The notes below the pieces were generated by a model. The model saw nothing but the letters and a program-made list of their open reading frames with translations. It was not told the origin of the DNA and did not search any database. Shown one piece after another: positions 8,677 to 17,795 of a stretch of 64,000 nt of DNA. Origin of the DNA: Flavobacteriaceae bacterium UBA2540 (GTDB lineage Bacteria > Bacteroidota > Bacteroidia > Flavobacteriales > Flavobacteriaceae). The translations under genes were made by a program, and so were the position numbers. The DNA lies in the NCBI GenBank assembly GCA_002340765.1, contig DDMS01000033.1, positions 30,093-94,092 on the forward strand, in the 5' to 3' direction. Position 1 is the stretch's first letter. Every line of letters starts with the position of its first letter.

Positions 8677-9624
8677 CAACGTTTTTATAATATCAGAAAT
8701 CGTAATTCCTTCAGCTTCTGCTTTGTAATTTTTCACAATTCTATGCGATAAAATAGGAATTGCAACTGCTTTTACATCTTCAATATCAGGCGAAAATTTT
8801 CCACGAACTGAAGCATGTGCTTTTGCAGCCAAAACTAAATTTTGTGATGCTCTAGGACCTGCACCCCAATCTAAATAGTTTTTTACAATTTCTGTCGCCT
8901 CGGGTGATTTTGGTCTTGTTTTTCCAACCAACTTCACAGCATATTCAACAACATTATTGGTTATAGGAATTTTTCGAATTAACTGTTGAATTTCAATAAT
9001 TTCTTCTCCTGAAAAAATAGCATTTACTTTTTGAATTTGATTGCTTGTCGTATTTATCACAACTTCAACTTCTTCTTTAAAAGTTGGGTATTCTAAGTTG
9101 ATTGAAAACATAAAACGATCTAATTGCGCTTCTGGCAATGGATACGTTCCTTCTTGTTCAATCGGATTTTGTGTTGCCAGTACAAAAAATGGCAATTGTA
9201 ATTTGTAGTGATTTCCAGAAATTGTCACAGATCGCTCTTGCATTGCCTCCAACAAAGCCGCTTGTGTTTTTGGTGGGGTTCTGTTGATTTCATCTGCCAA
9301 AATGATATTAGAAAAAATTGGGCCTTTGATAAATTTAAACTGTCTATTTTCATCCAAAATTTCACTTCCTAAGATATCCGAAGGCATTAAATCTGGAGTG
9401 AATTGAATTCGTTTAAAATTTAATCCCAAAGCATCAGAAACCGTATTTACCAATAATGTTTTTGCCAATCCAGGAACTCCTATCAATAATGAATGTCCTC
9501 CACAAAAAACAGACAAAATAGTAAGGTTTACAGCATCTTTTTGTCCAATAATTATTTTCCCAATTTCAGATTGTAATAAATGGTATTTTTTTACCAAATC
9601 ATTTACTGCTTGCACATCAGACAT
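8671..9624 (-). CDS. MoxR-family AAA+ ATPase
   Basis: AAA+ chaperone-like ATPase of 317 residues. Walker A is GVPGLAKTLL, Walker B LADEINRTPPKTQ, sensor 1 ATQNPIEQEGTYPLPEAQLDRF, and the lid domain follows. MoxR proteins usually help assemble or activate partner proteins carrying von Willebrand A domains, but none is present in this window. Instead it is the last gene of an operon of envelope foldases; its ATG shares one base with the preceding stop (TAATG), so translation is probably coupled. That context suggests, without proving, a role in envelope protein maturation. Confidence 0.92.
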   Translation of the reverse strand: MSDVQAVNDLVKKYHLLQSEIGKIIIGQKDAVNLTILSVFCGGHSLLIGVPGLAKTLLVNTVSDALGLNFKRIQFTPDLMPSDILGSEILDENRQFKFIKGPIFSNIILADEINRTPPKTQAALLEAMQERSVTISGNHYKLQLPFFVLATQNPIEQEGTYPLPEAQLDRFMFSINLEYPTFKEEVEVVINTTSNQIQKVNAIFSGEEIIEIQQLIRKIPITNNVVEYAVKLVGKTRPKSPEATEIVKNYLDWGAGPRASQNLVLAAKAHASVRGKFSPDIEDVKAVAIPILSHRIVKNYKAEAEGITISDIIKTLL

Positions 9625-11006
9625 TAATTATTAATTTCTTTTTTCCAGTTTCTTTCAAAAGTACATTTTGAATGAATTTCAGATAATTTTATATAAGTAT
9701 CTTTAATTTTTTCTTTTGACCAATTATTAATTGTTTCTTCCTTTTTTTTCATCAATGCGAGTTCTTGAATTTTCACATAATCTTGCACCAAATCCGCCAC
9801 ATGAGTGTCAGTTCTTTCTTTTATCAAAATAAATTTGAACATTTTAATACCACTTCCGTCTTGATCAAAATAAACATCAGTAATTTCATCTTTTTTTAAT
9901 TCTGCAACCCTTGCATATAAATCTGGATCCATTCTTGTTAAATCAAATTTTGATTCGCCTGTGTATGGATTTACAATAATTCCTCTGTTGTTTTTGGTTT
10001 CTTCATCATTAGAGTATTTTTTTACAGCTTCTTCAAAAGTAATTTTTCCTTCTAAAATTTCTCTTCTTACTTCCTCAGCTTTTTCTTTAGTCGTTTTTAT
10101 TGATTCATCAGGGACAGTTAGTTGCATCAAAATATGAGAAGCAATTCTTATATTTCCCCTGATTTCGTGCAATTGCATAATATGATATCCAAAATCAGAT
10201 TTAAAGGGTTTTGATACTTCTCCAATATCCAAACTAAAAGCCATTTCTTTAAATTCTCTGATAAATTGGGATTCTTTTGTAACCTCATATTGTCCTCCAT
10301 TTGAAGTAACACCTGGGTCATCAGAATTGATAATCGCTTTCATCTTGAAATTTGCACCTTCTTCAATTTGAGTTTTTATTTCATTTAACTTTTCAATTAT
10401 TCTATCATTTTCCTCAGGGGTTGGAGTTGTTTTGATTACAATTTGAGCCAATTCAACTTCTGCAGGTATTTCGGGCAATTCATTTTTATCTTTTAATCCA
10501 TTGAAATACAAACGAACTTCTTCAGGAGTCACATCAATTTTCTCGGTAATTTTTGCTTGTTCTCTTCCGATTAGAAGCTTTTCTTTTTCAATTTCATATA
10601 TCTCTTTTTTTAAATCATCAACATCATTAAATCCGTAAGCTTTTATTACTTTATCAATATTACCATATTGCTGGGTAAAATATTGAATATTTCTGTCAAC
10701 ATTTCCAGAAATTTCGGCGTCTGAAACATTTATACTATCAACAATTGCATGATGTGCTAACAATTTTTGTTGCATTAATTCTTCTAACATTTCACAATCG
10801 GTAATTTTTATTTTACCTTCTGATCTTGTATCAATTTCTTGTTTAAATTTGGCAATATCTGAATCTAAAACAATATTTTTACCAATAACTACTGTAACTC
10901 CATCAATTTTTACTTTTTGAGAATGACTTGAAAACCCTGATAAAATTATTAAGGCTAAAAATAAATTGAATCTAATATATTTTAAAATTGTTGTTTTTTG
11001 TGGCAT
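9624..11006 (-). CDS. periplasmic SurA-like peptidylprolyl isomerase
   Basis: Protein of 460 residues with an N-terminal signal peptide (core LFLALIILSGFSSHSQ) and a SurA N-terminal chaperone-like region containing VVIGKNIVLDSDIAKF. Two parvulin (PpiC) domains follow, with marks FGYHIMQLHEIRG and HILMQL. It should fold outer-membrane proteins in the periplasm as SurA does. The start ATG at 11006 lies inside the 3' end of the upstream lipoprotein gene (35 bp overlap); a later start would remove part of the signal peptide, so the overlap is real. MoxR follows with a one-base overlap. Confidence 0.88.
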   Translation of the reverse strand: MPQKTTILKYIRFNLFLALIILSGFSSHSQKVKIDGVTVVIGKNIVLDSDIAKFKQEIDTRSEGKIKITDCEMLEELMQQKLLAHHAIVDSINVSDAEISGNVDRNIQYFTQQYGNIDKVIKAYGFNDVDDLKKEIYEIEKEKLLIGREQAKITEKIDVTPEEVRLYFNGLKDKNELPEIPAEVELAQIVIKTTPTPEENDRIIEKLNEIKTQIEEGANFKMKAIINSDDPGVTSNGGQYEVTKESQFIREFKEMAFSLDIGEVSKPFKSDFGYHIMQLHEIRGNIRIASHILMQLTVPDESIKTTKEKAEEVRREILEGKITFEEAVKKYSNDEETKNNRGIIVNPYTGESKFDLTRMDPDLYARVAELKKDEITDVYFDQDGSGIKMFKFILIKERTDTHVADLVQDYVKIQELALMKKKEETINNWSKEKIKDTYIKLSEIHSKCTFERNWKKEINN

Positions 11007-11820
11007 CTTGTATTAATATTTTTTCAATATCTTTAATTAATTGAATTTTGCGCCTGTGCAAAATCATTTGTTTTATTTGTGGCTTTATATAGCTCAATGG
11101 AGCTATTTCATTTGTTGACAAAACGTCTTTTATAGAAATCAAATATAAACCTATTGAGTCTTGTTTTTCTAGATATTTTGTTTTATTTAACAATTCCTCT
11201 CTTGATAAGGGTAGATTTAACATAACTTTATCCAAAGAAATCCATATTTTTTGATTGAACTGGAATTTTTTAAAACTTAGTTGTTGTTTTTCTAAAGATT
11301 CTAAATCATCAATTCTATCTGATTTAAAAAGACGAATCAACTCTCTTTTATTAAAAACTGTATGATCAAAATGAAGGTATTTTATTTTTAAAAGTTCTTC
11401 GTTTAGCTTGAAATTTTCTTTATTATTTTCGTAAAACAACTCAATTTCCGAAGAAACAATTGCTGTGTCTAATTGTTGATTAATCAACATTTCTTTATAA
11501 TTATTAATCAAAAGACTTTCGCGATAATCATTAACTAACAAGTTTATTTCATTTGTAGCTTCTAAAGAATTATTTTTTTCAGCTTTATTTAATAATAGCT
11601 TTTTTAAAGCCCAATTATTAACAAAACTTCTAACTAAAAGTACACTGTCATTTTTAGTTATTTTTTTTGGTAGTATTGCCTCAATATCATCTTTAAATAA
11701 TTTATCATCATTGACAATTGCAATAATTTCTTGGAATTCTTCCTCTTTACCCCAAAAATCAAGATATTCACAAGAAGTAAAAAAAAGAACTGAAAAAAGT
11801 AATAAGAATATGTATTTCAC
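10972..11820 (-). CDS. SurA_N-like lipoprotein without a parvulin domain
   Basis: Protein of 282 residues with a lipoprotein signal peptide: LLFSVLFFTSCEYLD carries the lipobox cysteine at about residue 17. After it comes IIAIVNDDKLFKDDIEAILP, which reads like the start of the SurA/PrsA N-terminal chaperone domain, then a helical region. I see none of the GYH or HIL signatures of a PpiC catalytic domain, so it is probably a membrane-anchored holdase-like partner. It sits between two true two-domain isomerases, 5 bp from the upstream one and overlapping the downstream one. Confidence 0.75.
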   Translation of the reverse strand: MKYIFLLLFSVLFFTSCEYLDFWGKEEEFQEIIAIVNDDKLFKDDIEAILPKKITKNDSVLLVRSFVNNWALKKLLLNKAEKNNSLEATNEINLLVNDYRESLLINNYKEMLINQQLDTAIVSSEIELFYENNKENFKLNEELLKIKYLHFDHTVFNKRELIRLFKSDRIDDLESLEKQQLSFKKFQFNQKIWISLDKVMLNLPLSREELLNKTKYLEKQDSIGLYLISIKDVLSTNEIAPLSYIKPQIKQMILHRRKIQLIKDIEKILIQDATKNNNFKIY

Positions 11821-11825
11821 TATTT

Positions 11826-13454
11826 TTAATTATAAAATTTCATCAAACTTTTCAATTGTTTGTTATCAATTGAAATAATTATATTTTTTCTTAAATCCGC
11901 AATCCAATTTTCTTCAAGGAAATTTTGGTAATCATTCATTACTTCTCCTTTTATTTTAGAAAATTCTTTTGTTTCATATTTACTAATATTATCATCAAAA
12001 AAACTTTTCAATCCTAAAGAATCTTTACTAGATTTTTCCCAAATTTTCTGTTGCATCAATTCAAATAATAGCAATCCGTCTTTATATTCTTGTAAAGTAT
12101 TCGCAAATTCAGGTGCTGTTTTTTCAAGATTTCCTTTGTAATACGATAAAATTTTATCATTTTTAAATTCTTCAAAAAGTTCAAAAACTGCTTTTCCTGT
12201 TCTATTTTTGATGTAATTCACAAAATCCTCTTGAGAGAGACTATAGTCATTAATTTTTAAAATCTCAGTTTGAAGTGAGTCTTTTGCGATAATTCTAATA
12301 TTTTCATTTTTAAAAATCACTTTTGCAGATTCGTTTTCTATAATTTTATATTTCTTTTGAAGCTTTTGAATAACTGCTATTTGAGAAAGTTGTGCTCTTT
12401 CATCTGAACGAACTTTTTGAATCAATTCTTGTTTCAACTTTTCAAAAGATTCTACAGGATATTTTTTTATCAATTGAATAATGTGCCATCCAAATCTTGT
12501 TTGAAATGGTTTTGAATAAGATTCTTCTTTTTCTAAGCTAAAAGCAACGTCTTCAAATGGTTGCACCATAATTCCTTTTCCGAATTTTCTTAAAACGCCT
12601 CCTTTTAATTTTGTTTCCGTATCATCAGAATATTTTATTGCAAGCGTCTTAAATTGCTCCTCTTTTTCAAGTTTTTCAAATATTTCAAAAATCAATTTTT
12701 TTCCTGTTTCTGTGGTATCTGTAATCAAAATATGTGCAACTTCAACTTCGCCTTTTGAGACTCTCATTGAATCTACTTTCAAAAGATGATAGCCAAAACG
12801 CGTTTTAAAAGGTGTTGAAACAGCACCAACTTTCGTATTGTAAGCAGCTTCTTCAAAAGGATAAACCATTCTGAATGCAGAAAAATAACCCAAATTTCCT
12901 TTGTTTCCTTTTCTTCCACTTTGGGCATCATCTTTGGCAGATGGATCTTCAGATAATTCTACTGCAATTTTCTCAAAATCTTCTCCATTTTTGATTCTAT
13001 TTCTGATAAGATTTATTTTTTCAAATGCTAGCAAAGTATCTTTTGGACTCGAAATTGAAGGTGTTCTAACAAGAATATGTTTGGCTTTTATTTCATTTTT
13101 TGTTCTAAAATATGCATCATTTACCAATTTATTGATAAAAGAGGAATCTTGCATAAATGGAATTGCAAGTTGATTTCTATAGGTCTCAATTTCATTTTTA
13201 TAGGAATGCAAAGTGTCTAATTTTAGTTTATAAGCCTCTTTGACTTTCAAACGATAATTGATATATAATTCAATGTTTCTTTTTACGTCTTTTTCATCTT
13301 CGTTATCAATAGCATCTAGATTTTTTTCATAAACTCTTTTAAAATCAGAAACAAACACTTTTTCTTCTCCTATTTTCATCAAGACTTTGTCTTTTTTTTG
13401 TGAAAAAGTAACACTTGACAAACATAACAATCCAACTAAAATTATTTTTTTCAT
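11826..13454 (-). CDS. periplasmic peptidylprolyl isomerase with two PpiC domains
   Basis: Protein of 542 residues with a signal peptide (IILVGLLCLSSVTFSQ) and two parvulin domains. The domain marks are KAKHILVRTPS and FGYHLLKVDSMRV for the first, and VAHILITDT and FGWHIIQLIKKYP for the second. A SurA-type N-terminal helix region (VFVSDFKRVYEKN) precedes them and a long helical C-terminus follows. It is the first of three related genes here and probably acts on outer-membrane or T9SS-exported clients in the periplasm. The upstream DUF493 gene ends 5 bp before this start. Confidence 0.88.
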   Translation of the reverse strand: MKKIILVGLLCLSSVTFSQKKDKVLMKIGEEKVFVSDFKRVYEKNLDAIDNEDEKDVKRNIELYINYRLKVKEAYKLKLDTLHSYKNEIETYRNQLAIPFMQDSSFINKLVNDAYFRTKNEIKAKHILVRTPSISSPKDTLLAFEKINLIRNRIKNGEDFEKIAVELSEDPSAKDDAQSGRKGNKGNLGYFSAFRMVYPFEEAAYNTKVGAVSTPFKTRFGYHLLKVDSMRVSKGEVEVAHILITDTTETGKKLIFEIFEKLEKEEQFKTLAIKYSDDTETKLKGGVLRKFGKGIMVQPFEDVAFSLEKEESYSKPFQTRFGWHIIQLIKKYPVESFEKLKQELIQKVRSDERAQLSQIAVIQKLQKKYKIIENESAKVIFKNENIRIIAKDSLQTEILKINDYSLSQEDFVNYIKNRTGKAVFELFEEFKNDKILSYYKGNLEKTAPEFANTLQEYKDGLLLFELMQQKIWEKSSKDSLGLKSFFDDNISKYETKEFSKIKGEVMNDYQNFLEENWIADLRKNIIISIDNKQLKSLMKFYN

Positions 13455-13459
13455 AAATT

Positions 13460-13741
13460 TTATAATGATATAATTCCTTTAATTTTTTCGGCTTTTAGAT
13501 AATATTTTATAACAGTATCTGCATTTTCAACATTTAAAACGATTGAAACACTTACATATTTTCCTGTTTTCGATTTTTTTGTATTAATAACTGCTCCTAT
13601 ATTATCAAACAAACTTTCTACTTCTTCAACTTGATTATCTTCTGATGAAACTATAAACTTAAATAAATAATCAGACGGAAATTTAGTAGTATCCTCCAAC
13701 CTATTTTTTAAATTAGTGTAAAAAATATCTTTATCTCCCAT
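13460..13741 (-). CDS. DUF493 (YbeD-like) family protein
   Basis: Small cytosolic protein of 93 residues assigned to DUF493 from length and pattern (FPSDYLFKFIVSS, TKKSKTGKYVSVSIVLNVENADTVIKYY), which fits the ACT-like fold of E. coli YbeD. The molecular function is unknown. In this strand order it is the first gene ahead of the foldase operon, separated from it by 5 bp, so it is probably cotranscribed. The divergent gene on the other strand starts 133 bp away, leaving room for two promoters. Confidence 0.8.
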   Translation of the reverse strand: MGDKDIFYTNLKNRLEDTTKFPSDYLFKFIVSSEDNQVEEVESLFDNIGAVINTKKSKTGKYVSVSIVLNVENADTVIKYYLKAEKIKGIISL

Positions 13742-13874
13742 TTTCAGTATTTATTCAATTAAAAATAGCAATTCACAAAATTACATTAAAAACTTAGTTT
13801 TATAATACGAATGATATATTTTTGTAAATTCAAAAAAGTCTATCAAAATCAAAAATAATAAAGACAAGAAAAAA

Positions 13875-14429
13875 TTGTTAAAAAAACCACTTAAAATTGT
13901 GTTAATTGGAGGGCCTGCAACTGGAAAAACAACAGTTTTAGAAGCTTTAAAAGGGGAAAATTTCCACTGTTTTGAAGAAATATCAAGAGAAGTTACTTTG
14001 AAATCTCAAAAAAAAGGTATTGAACAACTTTTTTTATCAGAGCCTTTGCTTTTTAGTGAAATGCTTCTTGAGGGGAGAGAAAAACAATATTTAGAAGCAG
14101 AAAAGTCTTTAAACCGTTTTGTTTTTTTTGACAGAGGAATACCAGATGTAAAAGCATATTTAGACTATTTTAAGTTAAATTATCCAAAGACTTTTTTAAA
14201 AAAGTGCCAATTCTATTCTTATGACTATATTTTTCATTTTTCTCCTTGGGAAAAAATTCATATGAATGATAATGAACGATATGAATCATTTGAAGAATCT
14301 ATTATAATTGATCAATATATCAAAAAAACCTACACAGATTTAGGCTATAAAATAATCAATGTTCCTTTTGGAAAATTGGAAGAGCGTTGTCAGTTTATTT
14401 TAAATTTTTTGTCCTCAAATTATGAGTGA
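13875..14429 (+). CDS. P-loop ATPase/kinase-like protein (AAA_28 type), TTG start
   Basis: Protein of 184 residues with Walker A GGPATGKTT at residues 12-20 and a DRGIPD motif near residue 86, matching the ATPase class that includes the kinase domain of NadR and thymidylate-kinase-like proteins. The substrate is unknown. The start is TTG: no ATG lies upstream in frame before a stop, and any downstream start would delete the first strand and P-loop. A TATTTTTG box at 13817-13824 may be the -7 element. Its 3' end overlaps the recQ start by 8 bp, so the pair is coupled. Confidence 0.78.
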   Translation: MLKKPLKIVLIGGPATGKTTVLEALKGENFHCFEEISREVTLKSQKKGIEQLFLSEPLLFSEMLLEGREKQYLEAEKSLNRFVFFDRGIPDVKAYLDYFKLNYPKTFLKKCQFYSYDYIFHFSPWEKIHMNDNERYESFEESIIIDQYIKKTYTDLGYKIINVPFGKLEERCQFILNFLSSNYE

Positions 14430-16311
14430 TGCAAATAAAACTTTAAAAAAATATTGGAATTTCTCGACATTTATTGAGCCACAAGGAGAAATCATACAAG
14501 CTGTTTTAGACAAAAAAGATGTGATTGCACTTTTGCCAACTGGAGGTGGAAAATCTATCTGTTTTCAGGTTCCTGCATTGATTAAAGAAGGTGTTTGTTT
14601 AGTAATTTCACCTTTAATTTCCTTAATTCAAGACCAAGTTGAAAATTTAAAAAAACGAGGAATCAAAGCTACTTCTATTCAATCTGGAGCTTCTGAAAAC
14701 GAAATATTAACGCTTTTTGACAATATTAAATATGGAAATTACAAATTTCTATACATTTCTCCTGAAAGATTACAAAATACGTTAATTCAAAAAAAAATAA
14801 AACAACTGACAATAAGTTTTATTGCTGTTGATGAAGCTCATTGCATCTCTGAATGGGGACATGATTTTAGACCTGCATTTAGAAATATTACCATCCTAAG
14901 AGACCTAATTCCAGATGTACATTTTATTGCTTTAACAGCCACTGCAAATAAAAGAGTGCTTTTGGATATTGAAAAAAGTTTAAATTTAAAAGAAACCAAC
15001 ATTTTTAAAAAGAGTTTTTTCAAAGAACATTTGGCATATCAAATTTTTACTGTTGAAGATAAACTAAAAAAATTACAACAAATATTCTCAAAGACAAAAA
15101 AAACGGGAATTGTGTATGTAAATTCCAGAAAAAAAACAGTTCAAATTGCTCAATTTTTAAATTTGAATAATTTTAAAAGTAGTTTTTATCATGGAGGATT
15201 AAACACTTCAGAAAAAGAAAATGCTTTTAAAAATTGGATGACAGAAAAAACTCCAATCATGGTTGCAACCAATGCATTTGGAATGGGGATTGACAAAGAA
15301 AATGTTGGTATTGTAATACATTTTGATATTCCATATAGCATAGAAAATTACATTCAAGAAGCTGGAAGAGCAGGAAGAAATCATAAAAAAGCATTTGCAG
15401 TTTTACTTAAAAATGATAACGATATTTCGAATCAAATTGAGTTTGAAAAAAAGACAGTTCCAAACATAAAAGAAGTGAAAGAAATTCATAGAAAATTATA
15501 TCAATATTTCAGAATTTCCTTAGGAGAAATTCCTGAAAATTCGCTTGGTTTTAATCTCTTAGAATTCTCAAAAATATATGATTTTTCGGTTTCAAAAGTA
15601 GATGCAGTTTTACGAATTTTAGCAAATAATTCAATCATAGAAATTACAAATACTTACAATAAAAAATCAAGTATTATTTTTCATGAAACTAGTAAAAACA
15701 TCACTTTTTATGCTATCAATAATATCTATTTAAAAAACTTTATAAATTCAATACTAAGAACTTATACAGGTTTATTTGAACAAGAAGTTAAAATTGATGA
15801 ATTTTTACTTGCTAAGAAAAATAACATGACTTCTACCCAAGTAATTGGCTATTTAAATCGGTTAGAAAAAGACGGAATATTAAGTTATCACAGAGTGCAA
15901 ACTGATTCAGAAATTCGTTTTCTGATTCCAAGAGAAGATGATAAAATTATCAATTTTTTTTCCAAAGAAATCACACAATTTTTGAAACAAAAAGAAAAAA
16001 AATCAATCGATTTTTTAAGTTTTATTCAGAATAATTTGATTTGTAGAAGTATCCAAATTTTAGATTATTTTGATGAAAAATCAACAAAAAAATGTGGGAT
16101 TTGTGATGTATGTTTATCAGAAAAAAAATATGAAAAAAAAGATATTATTTTTGAAATTTTAATGGTATTAAATGAAAAAGGAAAGTTGTCATCTCAAGAA
16201 ATAAATCAATTTTTGAATTTTAATGAAAAAGACATTTTAATAAATTTACGACAATTAATTAGTGAAAATAAAATCACTATCAACAATCAAAATAAGTATT
16301 TAATAAAATAA
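14422..16311 (+). CDS. recQ: RecQ-family ATP-dependent DNA helicase
   Basis: Superfamily 2 helicase of 629 residues, 3'-5' directed, used in recombination and replication repair. Motifs in order: Walker A LPTGGGKSICFQVP, DEAHCISEWGHDFRP (motif II plus the RecQ aromatic loop), LTATAN (motif III), ATNAFGMGIDKENV, and QEAGRAGR (motif VI). The zinc-binding part keeps CGICDVC after a further Cys near residue 540. The protein has the RecQ-Ct region but I cannot identify a confident HRDC domain at the C-terminus. fmt follows after 4 bp. Confidence 0.94.
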   Translation: MSDANKTLKKYWNFSTFIEPQGEIIQAVLDKKDVIALLPTGGGKSICFQVPALIKEGVCLVISPLISLIQDQVENLKKRGIKATSIQSGASENEILTLFDNIKYGNYKFLYISPERLQNTLIQKKIKQLTISFIAVDEAHCISEWGHDFRPAFRNITILRDLIPDVHFIALTATANKRVLLDIEKSLNLKETNIFKKSFFKEHLAYQIFTVEDKLKKLQQIFSKTKKTGIVYVNSRKKTVQIAQFLNLNNFKSSFYHGGLNTSEKENAFKNWMTEKTPIMVATNAFGMGIDKENVGIVIHFDIPYSIENYIQEAGRAGRNHKKAFAVLLKNDNDISNQIEFEKKTVPNIKEVKEIHRKLYQYFRISLGEIPENSLGFNLLEFSKIYDFSVSKVDAVLRILANNSIIEITNTYNKKSSIIFHETSKNITFYAINNIYLKNFINSILRTYTGLFEQEVKIDEFLLAKKNNMTSTQVIGYLNRLEKDGILSYHRVQTDSEIRFLIPREDDKIINFFSKEITQFLKQKEKKSIDFLSFIQNNLICRSIQILDYFDEKSTKKCGICDVCLSEKKYEKKDIIFEILMVLNEKGKLSSQEINQFLNFNEKDILINLRQLISENKITINNQNKYLIK

Positions 16312-16315
16312 AATT

Positions 16316-17260
16316 ATGAGTAATTTGAGCATCGTTTTTATGGGAACCCCAGATTTTGCAAAATCAATTTTAAAACATTTGGTTGAAAAAAAATATAAGG
16401 TTGTTGGCGTGGTAACTGCAGCTGATAAACCTGCAGGTAGAAAATTAAAATTACAAGAATCTGCCGTAAAAAAATATGCTCAAACTCAAAATATTTCTGT
16501 TTTACAACCTAAAAATTTAAAAAACGAAGCGTTTTTAAAAGAATTAAAAGAGCTAAAAGCTGATGTACAAATTGTAGTTGCTTTCAGGATGTTACCAAAA
16601 GAAGTTTGGCAAATGCCAAAGTTTGGGACCTTTAATTTACACGCTTCCTTATTACCAGATTATAGAGGCGCAGCACCAATTCATTGGGCAATTATCAATG
16701 GCGAAACAAAAACTGGTGTTACTACTTTTTTTATTGATGATAAAATTGATACTGGTGAAATTATTCTAAAAAAAGAAGCTACCATTGACGAAGATGATAT
16801 TGTTGGCGCTTTACACGATAAATTAATGATTTTAGGTAGAAATTTAGTTGTTGAAACTTTAGATTTCATTGAAAAAGGTATCGTGAAAACAACCAGACAA
16901 ACAGATTTAGAAGAAAAAGCTGCTCCAAAACTATCTCCAGAAAATACAAAAATAGACTGGAATGAACCTTTGGAAAAAGTGTATAACAAAATTCGTGGCT
17001 TAAATCCATTTCCTGCATCTTGGACAAATATCCAAACAAATGGTGAAGAAATTTCAGCCAAAATTTATGCAGTAAAAAAAGAAGAATGTGATCACTCTTT
17101 TTCAATTGGAAAAATTATATCAAACAAAAAAGAATTGAAAGTTGCTGTGAAAAATGGTTTTATAAATGTTTTAGAAATAAAACTTGCTGGAAAAAAATTA
17201 ATGGATATTAAAAGCTTACTGAATGGGTTTTCATTTTCAGAAGATTCTAAAATGCTTTAA
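16316..17260 (+). CDS. fmt: methionyl-tRNA formyltransferase
   Basis: Transfers a formyl group from 10-formyl-THF to initiator Met-tRNA. The 314-residue protein has the N-terminal FMGTPDFAKSIL, the formyl-transferase catalytic cluster FNLHASLLPDYRGAAPIHWAI containing the catalytic Asn/His region, and the C-terminal tRNA-binding domain opening with INGLNPFPASW-like NKIRGLNPFPASWT. Full length for the family. It is the last gene of the ATPase-recQ-fmt run; a hairpin terminator overlaps its stop codon. No def gene is seen in the window. Confidence 0.95.
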   Translation: MSNLSIVFMGTPDFAKSILKHLVEKKYKVVGVVTAADKPAGRKLKLQESAVKKYAQTQNISVLQPKNLKNEAFLKELKELKADVQIVVAFRMLPKEVWQMPKFGTFNLHASLLPDYRGAAPIHWAIINGETKTGVTTFFIDDKIDTGEIILKKEATIDEDDIVGALHDKLMILGRNLVVETLDFIEKGIVKTTRQTDLEEKAAPKLSPENTKIDWNEPLEKVYNKIRGLNPFPASWTNIQTNGEEISAKIYAVKKEECDHSFSIGKIISNKKELKVAVKNGFINVLEIKLAGKKLMDIKSLLNGFSFSEDSKML

Positions 17261-17285
17261 CCTTATTATTTATAAGGTTTTTATG
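17259..17285 (+). terminator. Rho-independent terminator of fmt
   Basis: Inverted repeat AACCTTAT/ATAAGGTT with a 5-nt loop followed by a short T-run. The left arm includes the last bases of the fmt stop codon, so the terminator begins inside the gene end. Confidence 0.7.
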
Positions 17286-17364
17286 GATTTTTAAATATTT
17301 CAAAGTTCTTTATTAACAATTTACGGGTATTTATCAACAAAATAGTATTTTTTTACCTTTAAAT

Positions 17365-17394
17365 TTGCGCAAACCCCTATTACGTCTATATTTG
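17365..17394 (+). promoter_or_regulatory. Bacteroidota-type promoter of the HU gene
   Basis: A TTG at 17365-17367 and a TATATTTG at 17387-17394 are separated by 19 bases, which is the consensus Bacteroidota sigma-ABfr arrangement (TTG-N19-TAnnTTTG). It lies about 50 bases upstream of the HU start codon, giving a moderately long leader. Confidence 0.75.
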
Positions 17395-17445
17395 TTAAGC
17401 TTACAAAGCATAAAATAATTTTTATTAATCTAAATTCTATTTAAC

Positions 17446-17718
17446 ATGAACAAATCTGATTTAATCGATGCAATGGCTGCTGACGCAGGAATTTCTAAAG
17501 TAGCTGCAAAAGCGGCTTTAGAGTCTTTTACCGGTAATGTAACAGCTGCTTTAAAAGGTGGTAGTAAAGTTGCATTAGTTGGTTTTGGAACTTTTTCAGT
17601 TTCTAAAAGAGCAGCAAGAAGTGGTAGAAATCCTCAAACAGGAAAAACTATCCAAATTGCTGCAAAAAAGGTGGCTAAATTTAAAGCTGGAGCTGGTTTA
17701 AGCGATGCTGTAAACTAA
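17446..17718 (+). CDS. HU family histone-like DNA-binding protein
   Basis: Nucleoid protein of 90 residues that binds and bends DNA as a dimer. The N-terminus [18 protein letters not shown] is the HU helix pair, [21 protein letters not shown] carries the conserved arm segment, and the C-terminus ends in the alanine- and lysine-rich helix. It is monocistronic: a strong consensus promoter lies upstream and a hairpin terminator downstream. The codon use is visibly richer in GCT/GGT than that of its neighbours, as expected for a highly expressed gene. Confidence 0.96.
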   Translation: MNKSDLIDAMAADAGISKVAAKAALESFTGNVTAALKGGSKVALVGFGTFSVSKRAARSGRNPQTGKTIQIAAKKVAKFKAGAGLSDAVN

Positions 17719-17744
17719 TTTATTTACATTTAAACTAATAAGAA

Positions 17745-17772
17745 ACTCTCTTTTTAAGAGGGTTTTTTTTTT
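17745..17772 (+). terminator. Rho-independent terminator of the HU gene
   Basis: Stem ACTCTCTT/AAGAGGGT (one G-T wobble, 3-nt loop) followed by ten Ts at 17763-17772. It ends 23 bp before the next start codon, isolating HU from the YqgE gene. Confidence 0.85.
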
Positions 17773-17795
17773 CATAAATTTTCATATTTTTACAC

